Positions 28,279-36,930 of a stretch of 64,000 nucleotides of DNA are shown here, one piece after another. Source of the stretch: Bradyrhizobium manausense (GTDB lineage Bacteria > Pseudomonadota > Alphaproteobacteria > Rhizobiales > Xanthobacteraceae); contig NZ_JAFCJI010000002.1 in NCBI RefSeq assembly GCF_018131105.1, positions 1,272,367-1,336,366 of the forward strand, given 5' to 3'. The notes below the pieces were generated by a model. It searched no databases. It was not told the DNA's origin and worked only from the letters and a program-made list of their open reading frames with translations. The first letter of the stretch is position 1; every line of letters starts with the position of its first letter. Made by a program: the position numbers and the translations under genes.

Positions 28279-28321
28279 GCCCGGAATCCATAACCGCCAG
28301 CCAGAATTATGGATTCCGGGC
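28279..28321. repeat. Palindromic intergenic element
   Basis: GCCCGGAATCCATA and TATGGATTCCGGGC form a perfect 14-bp stem with a 15-base loop, followed by a further GGCCCC/GGGCCG hairpin and CCCGGAATGACGAGAG. It lies between tRNA-Arg and the histidine kinase gene end. It resembles the dispersed palindromes elsewhere in the window but has its own sequence; it could also end the kinase transcript. Confidence 0.7.
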
Positions 28322-28376
28322 CCGGCCCCTTGGGCCGTCCCGGAATGACGAGAGACTGTCGGTCTTTGGCCGAGCC

Positions 28377-29900
28377 TTACGCCCGCTGCCGCTCGTTGCG
28401 GATGGAGAGGAGTTCCACGGGGCGGTCGGGGATGACGATCCGGAAGGTGGCACCGATGGTGCCTTCGACCAGATGGATGTCGCCGCCATGGGCGCGGACC
28501 AGCTCGGCGGCGATCGCGAGGCCGAGCCCGCTGCCGCCGGGGCGGCCGGAGGTCTGGAACGCCTCGAACAGATGCTCCCGGGTCTTCTGAGGCACGCCGG
28601 GGCCGGTATCGGAGACCTCCAGGATGGCGACGCCGCCTTCGCGTTTGCCGGTGATCCGGATCTGCTGCGGGCCGCCGTCGCCGGAGGCGTGGCTCTCCAG
28701 CGCCTGGGCGGCATTGCGCACCAGATTGAGCAGCACACGGAACAGCTGGTCGGGATCGGCATCGACCGCGAGCCCGCGCTCGATCGCGGCGACCCAGGCG
28801 ATCGAGACGTCGTTGGCAAGGCCCGCGGTCTCGCGCACCTCGAGAACGACGGGCTCGATCATCATCATGCGACGGTCCGGCGCAGCCTCCTGGGCACGGC
28901 CGTAGGACAGCGTCGACTGGCAGAAGGCGATGGCGCGCTCGAGCGAGCGCACGAGCTTTGGCGCGAAACGCTGCACGCGCGGATCGGGCACGCTGGCGAG
29001 CTGATCCGACAGCAGCTGCGCCGAGGCCAGCAGATTGCGCAGATCATGATTGATCTTGGAGACGGCAAGGCCAAGCGCTGCGAGCCGGCTCTTCTGATTC
29101 AGCATCGACATCAGGTCGCGCTGCATGTCCGACAATTCGCGCTCGGCGACGCCGATTTCGTCGCTGCGCTGGCTCGGCACGATGATCCGCGCCGAGCTTT
29201 CGGGGTTTTCGTGGAAGCCGACCAGACTCGCGGTCAGCCGCCGCATCGGCCGCACGAACAGATAATGGAGCGCGAGATAGACGAGGCCCGCGGTCAAAAC
29301 GCCGATGATCAGCGCAACCACCACAACGTTACGGGAGAAGCGGTACATCGACTGCCGCAGCGGCAGATCGTCGGTCACGATCTCGATGAACTGGGCATTG
29401 CCGACGCCCGGGCCGACGATGCGGATCGGCTGGTTGCCGGTCTCCAGCATCATCCGGAACGAGCCGGTGATCGCTTCCCATGCCGTCATGTCGCGCAGGT
29501 CGATGTCGTGCTCGATCGTGGCAGGCAGATTGTCGCTGGCGAGCAGGCGGCGCTGCTGGCCCATCTTGATCGCCACCGCACGCGCATTGATGCTTTTCAG
29601 GATCTGCCGCGACAGCGAATCCGGCACCATGCCGAGTGGCGCCGCATCGAGCACCAGTGCCGCCGTGTTGGCGGCGGCAACGCGGTCGTTGAGCCGGTTG
29701 ACCCAGAAGTTCGCGATGGCCGGGACATAGAGCAGCACGGCCGCGATCATCACCAGGGGGACGGTCAGCAACAGCAGCTTTCCGGACAGGCCAAGCCCGT
29801 CCGGCCCGCGGGACCGCGTCGCCGGCTGGTCCGCCGGCCGATCCGGATCCGGATCTCGATCCAAATCCTGGCTCGGCTGCTGGAGGTCTGTCGCTACCAC
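28377..29900 (-). CDS. Sensor histidine kinase, orphan
   Basis: A 507-residue membrane kinase from GTG 29898-29900. A Pro/Asp-rich cytoplasmic lead (1-37) precedes a membrane helix (about 41-64), a periplasmic sensor (about 65-185), a second helix (about 190-212) and a HAMP domain. The dimerisation box KINHDLRNLLASAQ carries the phospho-accepting His285. The ATPase domain shows N (LLNLVRNAAQAL), G1 (EVSDTGPGV) and G2 (GGSGLGLAIAAELV). No response regulator is adjacent, so its partner lies elsewhere. The signal is unknown. Confidence 0.88.
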   Translation of the reverse strand: MVATDLQQPSQDLDRDPDPDRPADQPATRSRGPDGLGLSGKLLLLTVPLVMIAAVLLYVPAIANFWVNRLNDRVAAANTAALVLDAAPLGMVPDSLSRQILKSINARAVAIKMGQQRRLLASDNLPATIEHDIDLRDMTAWEAITGSFRMMLETGNQPIRIVGPGVGNAQFIEIVTDDLPLRQSMYRFSRNVVVVALIIGVLTAGLVYLALHYLFVRPMRRLTASLVGFHENPESSARIIVPSQRSDEIGVAERELSDMQRDLMSMLNQKSRLAALGLAVSKINHDLRNLLASAQLLSDQLASVPDPRVQRFAPKLVRSLERAIAFCQSTLSYGRAQEAAPDRRMMMIEPVVLEVRETAGLANDVSIAWVAAIERGLAVDADPDQLFRVLLNLVRNAAQALESHASGDGGPQQIRITGKREGGVAILEVSDTGPGVPQKTREHLFEAFQTSGRPGGSGLGLAIAAELVRAHGGDIHLVEGTIGATFRIVIPDRPVELLSIRNERQRA

Positions 29901-30263
29901 GAATCTCGCCCCTGCTGGCCTTCTGATAGAGCTCGACGGATGGAGGATGCGACCCGCCCCTGGGGATGGTCAAATTACGGATCGCTAATCTGCCGAGGTC
30001 GGATGTAAGCGCTGATACCGCTATCTGCCACCTCAAGGGTTAAAAACCCCAAGGAAACAGCGATATTCACGGGAACTGTGGTGTCCTGCGGCGTTGACGA
30101 AAACAAGACGCTCGCTTATAAGCCGCGCAAATTGTCCGCGATGAACCCGGTACGCCACCGGGAGCGGCTCTTCCGGGGCCGGAAATGGCTCATTTGGGGC
30201 CGCATCTTCCGGACTTTACCATCAATTCTACAGGCAAATTGCCCGGTCAGCGGAGAAAAACCC
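29901..30263. other. Divergent non-coding region between the kinase and rpmH
   Basis: About 360 bases without a credible gene. It holds the promoter of the rpmH operon and the 5' leader of rpmH (about 130 bases). Short frames in it have no protein-like composition. No riboswitch or palindromic repeat is evident. Confidence 0.5.
30094..30122 (+). promoter_or_regulatory. Promoter of the rpmH-rnpA-yidC operon
   Basis: TTGACG (30094-30099) and TATAAG (30117-30122) are separated by 17 bases, a near-consensus housekeeping promoter. Transcription would begin near 30130, giving a leader of roughly 130 bases before rpmH. Confidence 0.55.
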
Positions 30264-30398
30264 GTGAAGCGGACTTATCAACCCAGCAAACTGGTGCGCA
30301 AGCGCCGTCACGGTTTCCGTGCTCGTCTCGCCACTGCCGGCGGCCGCAAGGTCCTCGCCGCTCGCCGCGCCCGCGGCCGCAAGCGTCTGAGCGCCTGA
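30264..30398 (+). CDS. rpmH: Large-subunit ribosomal protein bL34
   Basis: 44 residues from GTG 30264, behind CGGAGAAAAACCC. The product MKRTYQPSKLVRKRRHGF and so on, ending GRKRLSA, is the full invariant bL34 sequence type. It is a very basic component of the 50S subunit. rnpA follows after 28 bases, the conserved bacterial order. Confidence 0.98.
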   Translation: MKRTYQPSKLVRKRRHGFRARLATAGGRKVLAARRARGRKRLSA

Positions 30399-30426
30399 GC
30401 CGGACCCCCTTTTCCGGGATTTCATC

Positions 30427-30828
30427 ATGGATCGGCTGAGGCAGCGAGCGGATTTCCTCGCCGTTGCCAATGGCGCGCGGGCGAACAGTCCCGCGTTCGT
30501 CCTGCAAAGCCGCCGCCGCGACGACTTTGGCCCGATCCGGATCGGCTTCACCGTTACCAAAAAGAACGGCAACGCCCCCGAGCGCAATCGCATCCGGCGC
30601 CGGCTTCGCGAATTGGTGAAGCGGCTCGATCCGGTATCGATGCTACCCCATCATGATTACGTGCTGGTCGGCCGCAGGGACGCGCTGTCGCGCGACTTCA
30701 CGACCATGCTCGACGATCTGCGCATAGCGTTCGCGAAGCCCGCGCGGCATACGCACGCGGGACGCGGCCCGAAAACCGACGGCCCAAGGCCGGGCCCCGC
30801 TCCCGCGACCAGCCGCAAACCGAATTGA
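30427..30828 (+). CDS. rnpA: Ribonuclease P protein component
   Basis: 133 residues from ATG 30427. The family signature RNRIRRRLRE (about 58-67) and IRIGFTVTKKNGNAPERN mark the RNA-binding surface; the last 30 residues are a Pro/Arg/Gly-rich tail beyond the conserved fold. With the catalytic RNA it removes 5' leaders from pre-tRNAs. It lies between rpmH and yidC; the small yidD gene often found here is absent. Confidence 0.95.
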   Translation: MDRLRQRADFLAVANGARANSPAFVLQSRRRDDFGPIRIGFTVTKKNGNAPERNRIRRRLRELVKRLDPVSMLPHHDYVLVGRRDALSRDFTTMLDDLRIAFAKPARHTHAGRGPKTDGPRPGPAPATSRKPN

Positions 30829-30844
30829 TGACGAGACCATAGTG

Positions 30845-32695
30845 ATGACCGACAATCGCAATACCATCCTCGCCGTCATTCTGTCCGGCCTGGTGCTGAT
30901 CGCCTGGCAATACTTCTACAACGTGCCGGCAATGGAGAAGCAGCGCGCCCAGCAGCAGACGCAGGCCGAGCTCCAGAAGAAGAACACCCCACAGGCGACG
31001 ACGTCCGCGACGCCGGGCACCACGCCGCAGGCCGGCAGCACGACGACGCCGAACGCCGCGCCCGGCGCGAACCAGCAGGCCCAGCCGGTCGTGGCCCGCG
31101 ACACCGCGATTGCCGCCAGCCCCCGCGTGAAGATCGATACGCCGCGCCTCGCCGGCAGCATTTCGCTGAAGGGCGGCCGCATCGACGACCTCGCACTGCT
31201 GCAATTCCGCGAGACCGTCGACCCGCAGTCGCCGCCGATCATTCTCTATTCGCCCTCCGGCACGGCAGAGCCCTATTACGCCGAGTTCGGCTGGGTGGCG
31301 GCGACGGGCGTGACCTCGAAGATGCCTGATGCCCAGACCGTCTGGCAGCAGGACGGCAGCGGCAGCCTGACCCCGACGACGCCCGTCGTGCTGAAGTGGG
31401 ATAACGGCGAAGGCCTCACCTTCCGCCGCACCATCTCGGTCGACGACCACTATCTCTTCAGCATCAAGGACGACGTGAGCAATGTCGGCAACGCGCCGGT
31501 GACGCTCTATCCGTTCGCGCTGATCTCGCGCCACGGCACGCCGCAGGTCTCCGGCTATTACATCCTGCATGAAGGCCTGATCGGCTATCTCGATGGCCTG
31601 CAGGAATACGCCTACAAGAAGATCGACGAAGCAAAGTCGGTCAGCTTCAAGGCCACCAACGGCTGGCTCGGCATGACCGACAAGTACTGGGCCTCGGCGC
31701 TGCTGCCCGACACCAGTGCGCAGCTTCAGGCGCGGTTCTCCTCGAACCTCACCGGAAATGTCCACACCTACCAGACCGACTACCTGCTCGATCCCGTCAC
31801 CGTCGCGATCGGCGGCAGCGCGACCGCAAATGCGCGGCTGTTCGCGGGTGCCAAGGAAGCCGGCACCGTCGGCGTGTTCCCGTTCGCGGGCCTCGGCGGC
31901 TACAACAAGGCGCTCGGCCTCAACCATTTCGATCTCTTGATCGACTGGGGCTGGTTCTACTTCATCACCAAGCCGATGTTCCTCGGCCTCGACTTCTTCT
32001 ACCGCTTCTTCGGCAATTTCGGCATCTCGATCCTGCTCGTGACCGTGATCGTCAAGCTGCTGTTCTTCCCGCTGGCGAACAAGTCCTACGCCTCGATGGC
32101 GAAGATGAAGTCGGTCCAGCCGCAGCTTCAGGCGCTGAAAGAGCGCTACCCTGACGACAAGGTGAAGCAGCAGCAGGAGATGATGGAGATCTACAAGAAG
32201 GAGAAGATCAATCCGGTCGCCGGCTGTCTTCCCGTGGTGATCCAGATCCCGGTGTTCTTCTCGCTGTACAAGGTGCTGTTCGTCACCATCGAAATGCGGC
32301 ACGCGCCGTTCTTCGGCTGGATCAAGGATCTCTCCTCACCCGATCCGACCAACCTGTTCACGCTGTTCGGGCTGCTGCACTACGATCCGACCGCGCTGCC
32401 GATGTTCGGGCATTATCTGCACCTCGGCATCTGGCCCCTCATCATGGGCATCACGATGTGGTTCCAGATGAAGCTGAACCCGACGCCGCCGGATCCGACG
32501 CAGCAGATCATCTTCAACTGGATGCCGCTGATCTTCACCTTCATGCTGGCGGGCTTCCCGGCGGGCCTCGTGATCTACTGGGCCTGGAACAACACGCTCT
32601 CCGTGCTCCAGCAGAGCTTCATCATGCGCCGCAACGGCGTGAAGGTGGAGCTGTTCGACAATCTCAAGGCGACGTTCGCGCGGAAGGCGACGTAG
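30845..32695 (+). CDS. yidC: Membrane protein insertase YidC
   Basis: 616 residues from ATG 30845 (a GTG directly before is also in frame). An N-terminal membrane helix (NTILAVILSGLVLIAWQYFYN), a Gln/Thr/Ala-rich linker (about 30-90), the large periplasmic beta-domain (about 95-360) and the conserved 60KD_IMP core from about 390 (FFGNFGISILLVTVIVKLLFFPLANKSY) are visible. The hydrophilic-groove position usually Arg is Lys here, as far as I can align it. It inserts membrane proteins alone or with Sec. Part of the rpmH-rnpA-yidC operon. Confidence 0.96.
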   Translation: MTDNRNTILAVILSGLVLIAWQYFYNVPAMEKQRAQQQTQAELQKKNTPQATTSATPGTTPQAGSTTTPNAAPGANQQAQPVVARDTAIAASPRVKIDTPRLAGSISLKGGRIDDLALLQFRETVDPQSPPIILYSPSGTAEPYYAEFGWVAATGVTSKMPDAQTVWQQDGSGSLTPTTPVVLKWDNGEGLTFRRTISVDDHYLFSIKDDVSNVGNAPVTLYPFALISRHGTPQVSGYYILHEGLIGYLDGLQEYAYKKIDEAKSVSFKATNGWLGMTDKYWASALLPDTSAQLQARFSSNLTGNVHTYQTDYLLDPVTVAIGGSATANARLFAGAKEAGTVGVFPFAGLGGYNKALGLNHFDLLIDWGWFYFITKPMFLGLDFFYRFFGNFGISILLVTVIVKLLFFPLANKSYASMAKMKSVQPQLQALKERYPDDKVKQQQEMMEIYKKEKINPVAGCLPVVIQIPVFFSLYKVLFVTIEMRHAPFFGWIKDLSSPDPTNLFTLFGLLHYDPTALPMFGHYLHLGIWPLIMGITMWFQMKLNPTPPDPTQQIIFNWMPLIFTFMLAGFPAGLVIYWAWNNTLSVLQQSFIMRRNGVKVELFDNLKATFARKAT

Positions 32696-32740
32696 TTTTT
32701 CCGACAGTGCCCGCTTCCGTGAGGCACAATGTTTCCAAGT

Positions 32741-32830
32741 CGTCATGCCCGGGCTTGTCCCGGGCATCCACGTTTTGGAAGCGAGTTCAGCAGTAAGACG
32801 TGGATGGCCGGGACAAGCCCGGCCATGACG
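32741..32830. repeat. Dispersed palindromic element, copy A (yidC-engB gap)
   Basis: A head CGTCATGCCCGGGCTTGTCC and the rest through ATCCACG (32741-32772), a variable loop, and a tail ACGTGGATGGCCGGGACAAG through CATGACG (about 32799-32830). Head and tail are reverse complements and each contains its own GC hairpin (GCCCGGGC/ GCCCGGGC type). The same architecture recurs at least eight times in this window, always between genes. Confidence 0.9.
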
Positions 32831-32847
32831 AGGGGTGAGGCCTTCGC

Positions 32848-33501
32848 ATGACCGACGACAAAGATGCGAAGCTGATCGAGACCGGGAGAAAGCTGTTCGC
32901 CCGCGACTGGCAGTTCATCTGGGCTTCGCCCTCGATCGAGACGCTGCCGCCGATGGCGGGGCTCGAGATCGCCTTTGCCGGCCGCTCCAATGTCGGCAAG
33001 TCGAGCCTGATCAACGCGCTCACGGGGCGCAACGCGCTGGCGCGCACCTCGCATACGCCGGGCCGCACCCAGGAGCTGATCTTCTTCGAGGTCCCCGGCA
33101 AGACCGATTTGCGCCTCGTCGACATGCCCGGCTACGGCTACGCCAAGGCGCCGAAAAGCCAGGTCGCGTCCTGGACCGAGCTGATCCACACATTCCTGCT
33201 GGGCCGCGCCTCGCTCGCGCGCGTCTATGTGCTGATCGACGCACGGCACGGGCTGAAGGACGTCGATCTCGAGGTGCTCAAGACGCTCGACCGCTCCGCC
33301 GTCAGCTACCAGGTCGTGCTGACCAAGGCCGATCAGGTCAAGGCCTCCGAGCTTCAATCGCGGATCGCCGAAACCGAGGCTGCGCTCGCCAAGCATCCCG
33401 CGGCGTTCCCGAACGTGCTCGCGACCTCGTCGCGCAGCGCGACCGGCATGGCGGAGCTGCGCGCCGCGATGGCAAGGCTGCTGGAGGAACGGACCAAGTG
33501 A
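32848..33501 (+). CDS. engB: Ribosome biogenesis GTPase EngB/YsxC
   Basis: A 217-residue GTPase: P-loop GRSNVGKS at 45-52, G2 threonine in TSHTPGRTQ, G3 DMPGYGYA (about 93-100), G4 LTKADQVK and G5 TSSRSATG. This is the compact YihA/EngB family needed for 50S assembly. It follows yidC after the palindromic element and overlaps the DUF423 gene by one base (TGATG). Confidence 0.95.
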   Translation: MTDDKDAKLIETGRKLFARDWQFIWASPSIETLPPMAGLEIAFAGRSNVGKSSLINALTGRNALARTSHTPGRTQELIFFEVPGKTDLRLVDMPGYGYAKAPKSQVASWTELIHTFLLGRASLARVYVLIDARHGLKDVDLEVLKTLDRSAVSYQVVLTKADQVKASELQSRIAETEAALAKHPAAFPNVLATSSRSATGMAELRAAMARLLEERTK

Positions 33502-33866
33502 TGGCGCGCGTGCTGATTGCGCTTGCCGGCTTGATGGGCGCCGCCGGCGTCGCGCTGGCCGCCGCTGCCGCCCACGGCGCTGACGCCGGCCGGCTTGCCT
33601 CCGCCAGCGCCATGCTGCTGTTTCATGCAACTGCCATATTGGCCTGCCTCGCCCTGCTCGCCCGCGGCCTTCTGCACGGCGGAATAGGGCTGGTCGCTGC
33701 ATGCGGCTTCGTGATCGGCGCCGCGCTGTTCGCGGCCGACCTCACCTTGCGGCAATATGCCGGGCACTCGCTGTTTCCGATGGCGGCGCCGACGGGCGGA
33801 ACGACGATGATCCTGAGCTGGCTGGCGGTGACGCTCGCGGCGGTCGTGCCGCGCGCTGATCCGTAG
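33501..33866 (+). CDS. DUF423 small membrane protein
   Basis: 121 residues from ATG 33501, which shares one base with the engB stop. Four hydrophobic segments: MARVLIALAGLMGAAGVALAAAAAHG-type start (with the AHG motif usual in this family), ASAMLLFHATAILACLALLARG, GIGLVAACGFVIGAALFAADL and TTMILSWLAVTLAAVV. Features such as LRQYAGHSLFPMAAPTGGT match DUF423 (YgdD-like) inner-membrane proteins of unknown function. Translationally coupled to engB. Confidence 0.85.
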   Translation: MARVLIALAGLMGAAGVALAAAAAHGADAGRLASASAMLLFHATAILACLALLARGLLHGGIGLVAACGFVIGAALFAADLTLRQYAGHSLFPMAAPTGGTTMILSWLAVTLAAVVPRADP

Positions 33867-33952
33867 CGGCGGCATGCCAGCCACACTTTGCGCCTCGCCC
33901 GCCAATCAGATAGAACGCTGGCCGCGTTAGTCCCGCCAGCGAGATCCGCCTC

Positions 33953-34840
33953 ATGACCGAAATCTCCCCGCTCGACCAGGCCCGCATCCTGTCCGAAGCG
34001 CTGCCGCACATGCAGCAGTACGACGAGGAAACCATCGTCATCAAATATGGCGGCCATGCCATGGGCGACGAGGAGGCCGCGAAGAACTTTGCCCGCGACA
34101 TCGTGCTGCTCGAGCAGACCGCGATCAATCCGGTGGTCGTGCATGGCGGCGGGCCGCAGATCGCGACCATGCTCAAGCGCCTCGGCATCGTCTCGGAATT
34201 CGCAGCCGGCCTGCGCATCACCGACGCCGCGACCATCGAGATCGTCGAGATGGTGCTGGCCGGCTCCGTCAACAAGCAGATCGTCGGCTACATCAACGAA
34301 GCCGGCGGCAAGGCCGTGGGTCTCTCCGGCAAGGACGGCAACATGGTGAAGGCGTCGAAGACGACGCGCACCATCATCGATCCGAACTCGAACATCGAGA
34401 AGGCAATCGATCTCGGCTTCGTCGGCGACCCCGAGAAGGTCGATCTCACCCTGCTCAACCAGCTGATCGGCTATGAGCTGATCCCGGTGCTGGCGCCGCT
34501 CGCGACATCGAAGGAAGGCCAGACGCTGAACATCAACGCCGACACATTTGCAGGCGCGGTTGCCGGGGCGCTGAAGGCCAAGCGCCTGTTGCTGCTCACC
34601 GACGTGCCTGGTGTGCTCGACAAATCGAAGAAGCTGATCCCGCAGCTCTCGGTGAAGGACGCGCGAAAACTGATCGCCGACGGCACCATTTCCGGCGGCA
34701 TGATCCCGAAGGTCGAGACCTGCATCTACGCGCTGGAGCAGGGCGTCGAGGGCGTCGTCATCATCGACGGCAAGATGCAGCATGCGGTGCTGCTCGAGCT
34801 CTTCACCAACACGGGCACGGGAACGCTGATCCACAAGTGA
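33953..34840 (+). CDS. argB: Acetylglutamate kinase
   Basis: 295 residues. The nucleotide loop IVIKYGGHAMGDEEA (about 26-40), VVVHGGGPQI (about 61-70), the N-acetylglutamate region and GLSGKDGNMVKA, plus the C-terminal GGMIPKVETCIYALEQGV, define ArgB. It phosphorylates N-acetyl-L-glutamate in arginine synthesis. The N-terminus has the extension seen in arginine-inhibited (hexameric) forms, though regulation is inferred. It lies downstream of engB. Confidence 0.95.
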   Translation: MTEISPLDQARILSEALPHMQQYDEETIVIKYGGHAMGDEEAAKNFARDIVLLEQTAINPVVVHGGGPQIATMLKRLGIVSEFAAGLRITDAATIEIVEMVLAGSVNKQIVGYINEAGGKAVGLSGKDGNMVKASKTTRTIIDPNSNIEKAIDLGFVGDPEKVDLTLLNQLIGYELIPVLAPLATSKEGQTLNINADTFAGAVAGALKAKRLLLLTDVPGVLDKSKKLIPQLSVKDARKLIADGTISGGMIPKVETCIYALEQGVEGVVIIDGKMQHAVLLELFTNTGTGTLIHK

Positions 34841-34868
34841 TGGGCGAGCGCGAGCAACGGAAGAAGGT

Positions 34869-34954
34869 CGTCATGCCCGGGCTTGACCCGGGCATCCACG
34901 CCTCTCCGTCTGCGCGGCCCTACGTGGATGGCCGGGACAAGCCCGGCCATGACG
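34869..34954. repeat. Dispersed palindromic element, copy B (argB-DUF1036 gap)
   Basis: Same head-loop-tail plan as the copy after yidC; the head carries GACCCGGGC in place of GTCCCGGGC. It is open in the frame of the DUF1036 gene and reads MPGLDPGIHAS ... VDGRDKPGHDEL, which can mislead start choice. Confidence 0.88.
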
Positions 34955-35001
34955 AGTTGAGACAGCTGCGACATCACCGTTCGCCACTGACGCGTCTGCT
35001 G

Positions 35002-35988
35002 ATGACGCTGCCGGCGGCCGCCGTCTCGTTGTTCTTCTCCTCCGCCCCGGCCCTTGCTGACCTGAAGATCTGCAATCGCATGTCCTATGTGGTCGAGGCC
35101 GCGATCGGCATCGACGACAAGGCAGCGACCGCGACGCGGGGCTGGTTCAGGATCGATCCCGCCACCTGCCGCGTGGTGGTGCAGGGCACGCTCACCGCCG
35201 ACCGCATCCTGCTCAACGCTCGCGCGCTCGGCGTCTATGGCGCCTCGCCAATCCCGCAGAACGGCAGCGACATGCTGTGCGTGGCGCAGGACAATTTTGT
35301 CATCGCCGCCGCGCGCCAGTGCCGCAGCGGCCAGACCCAGGCCGCCTTCACCCAGATCACGCCGACGCAAGGCGATGACGGCAATCTCGTCGCCTACCTC
35401 GCCGAGGATTCCGAATATGACGACGAGCAGGCACGGCTCGCCGGCATCCAGCGGCTGCTGGTGATCGCAGGCTACGATGTCGGTGCGATCGACGGCGTCG
35501 ACGGACCGAAGACGCAGGCCGCGCTCGCCGCGTTCCTGAAGAGCCGCGGACTGTCGTCCGAATTGGTCGGCTCGCCAAACTTCTTCAAGACCATGGTCGA
35601 CGCGGCGCAGACGCCGTCCCCGAGCGGCCTGACCTGGTGCAACGACACGCCGCACAAGGTGATGGCAGCGGTCGCGACCGACGACGGCAAATCCGTCACC
35701 AGCCGCGGCTGGTATCGCATCGATCCCAAGACCTGCCTGCATCCTGACGTGACCGGCCAGCCCAGGCAGATCTTCAGCTTCGCGGAAGCCGTCGACAGCG
35801 ACAACCGCGCCATCAAGCTGAAGGACAAGCCGCTGAACTGGGGCGGCGACAGGCAACTCTGCACGCGCGAGACCAAGTTCGAGACCAACGAGCAGACCGA
35901 TTGCGGCGCGCGCGGATTTGCGGCGACGGGGTTTGGTGCGGTGGATATGTCGAGCGGCGGCAAGACGCTGCGATTCGCGATGCCGTGA
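35002..35988 (+). CDS. Secreted DUF1036 protein with a central peptidoglycan-binding-like domain
   Basis: 328 residues from ATG 35002. The signal segment TLPAAAVSLFFSSAPALA precedes DLKICNR. Two DUF1036 copies are seen (LKICNRMSYVVEAAIGIDD with WFRIDPATC; LTWCNDTPHKVMAAVATDD with WYRIDPKTC). Between them LAGIQRLLVIAGYDVGAIDGVDGPKTQAALAAF looks like a PG_binding_1 repeat. Paired Cys suggest disulfides, so it is periplasmic. The chosen start lacks a basic n-region; TTG 34957 would add RQLRHHRSPLTRLL, and the frame stays open through the palindromic element to argB, so the true start is uncertain. Confidence 0.75.
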   Translation: MTLPAAAVSLFFSSAPALADLKICNRMSYVVEAAIGIDDKAATATRGWFRIDPATCRVVVQGTLTADRILLNARALGVYGASPIPQNGSDMLCVAQDNFVIAAARQCRSGQTQAAFTQITPTQGDDGNLVAYLAEDSEYDDEQARLAGIQRLLVIAGYDVGAIDGVDGPKTQAALAAFLKSRGLSSELVGSPNFFKTMVDAAQTPSPSGLTWCNDTPHKVMAAVATDDGKSVTSRGWYRIDPKTCLHPDVTGQPRQIFSFAEAVDSDNRAIKLKDKPLNWGGDRQLCTRETKFETNEQTDCGARGFAATGFGAVDMSSGGKTLRFAMP

Positions 35989-36002
35989 TTGAGAGAGTTG
36001 TG

Positions 36003-36692
36003 ATGAAATCCCCCCGCGACTTCAGCCACGTCGACACCTGGGTGTTCGACCTCGACAACACGCTCTACCCGCATCACGTCAATCTCTGGCAGCAGGTCGA
36101 TGCGCGGATCGGGGAATTCGTGTGCAACTGGCTGAACGTCGGCCCGGAGGAAGCGCGCAAGATCCAGAAGGACTATTACCAGCGCTTCGGCACCACCATG
36201 CGCGGCATGATGACCCTGCACGGCGTGCGCGCCGACGATTATCTTGCTTACGTGCACAAGATCGACCATTCGCCGCTGGAGCCGAATGCGGCGCTGGGCG
36301 AGGCCATCGCAAAGCTATCCGGACGGAAACTGATCCTGACCAATGGTTCGGTCGATCATGTCGATGCGGTGCTGGCGCGGCTTGGCCTCGCCAGCCATTT
36401 CGACGGCGTGTTCGACATCATCGCCGCAGACTTCGAGCCCAAGCCGGCGGCGCAGACCTACCGGAAATTCCTCGATCTGCATGCGGTCGACCCGACCAGA
36501 TCGGCCATGTTCGAGGATCTCGCCCGCAACCTCACCGTCCCGCACGAACTCGGCATGACCACGGTGCTGGTGGTGCCAGACGGGACCAAGGACGTGGTGC
36601 GCGAGGACTGGGAACTGGAGGGCCGCGATGCGGCCCATGTCGACCACGTCACGGATGACCTGGCGGGGTTTTTGGTGCGGTTGTCGCGGTAA
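36003..36692 (+). CDS. HAD-family pyrimidine 5'-nucleotidase (Sdt1/PynA-like)
   Basis: 229 residues from ATG 36003. HAD motif I is WVFDLDNTLYPH (about 13-24), motif II ILTNGS (about 108-113), and the Lys/acidic motifs lie in FEPKPAAQTYRKFLD and AMFEDLARNL. The long helical cap between motifs I and II fits the pyrimidine 5'-nucleotidase subgroup, which dephosphorylates UMP/CMP-like substrates in the cytoplasm. It starts 14 bases after the DUF1036 gene. Confidence 0.85.
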   Translation: MKSPRDFSHVDTWVFDLDNTLYPHHVNLWQQVDARIGEFVCNWLNVGPEEARKIQKDYYQRFGTTMRGMMTLHGVRADDYLAYVHKIDHSPLEPNAALGEAIAKLSGRKLILTNGSVDHVDAVLARLGLASHFDGVFDIIAADFEPKPAAQTYRKFLDLHAVDPTRSAMFEDLARNLTVPHELGMTTVLVVPDGTKDVVREDWELEGRDAAHVDHVTDDLAGFLVRLSR

Positions 36693-36699
36693 AATTGCT

Positions 36700-36836
36700 G
36701 TCGTCCTGGCGAAAGCCAGGACCCATAACCCCGGGAGAGGTTGTGGCAGGCGGCTGATAACCGCGTGTCTTCACAAAACTGCTCCCGTGGTAATGGGTCC
36801 TGGATCGGCGCTTCGCCGCGCTTGTCCAGGACGACG
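36700..36836. repeat. Second type of palindromic intergenic element (before dapD)
   Basis: The left part TCGTCCTGGCGAAAGCCAGG plus ACCCATAAC is answered by TAATGGGTCCTGGATC and the tail CCAGGACGAC at the right, with an inner hairpin GGCGCTTCGCCG. The loop is about 65 bases. Sequence differs from the CGTCATGCCCGG family. It fills most of the 238 bases between the HAD gene and dapD, so the dapD promoter must lie in or after it. Confidence 0.7.
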
Positions 36837-36930
36837 GTGGAGGAGGACCGGGGAGCCTTGACTCTCCCTCTCCAAATCCCGAAAAAGCGGCCAATCCATC
36901 AAAATTCCCTGATCCGAAGAGGAAATCCCG

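Noticed and set aside
28072..28321. A genomic island attached at tRNA-Arg
   Set aside because: No integrase, no direct repeat of the tRNA 3' end and no change in gene type are seen in the neighbourhood.
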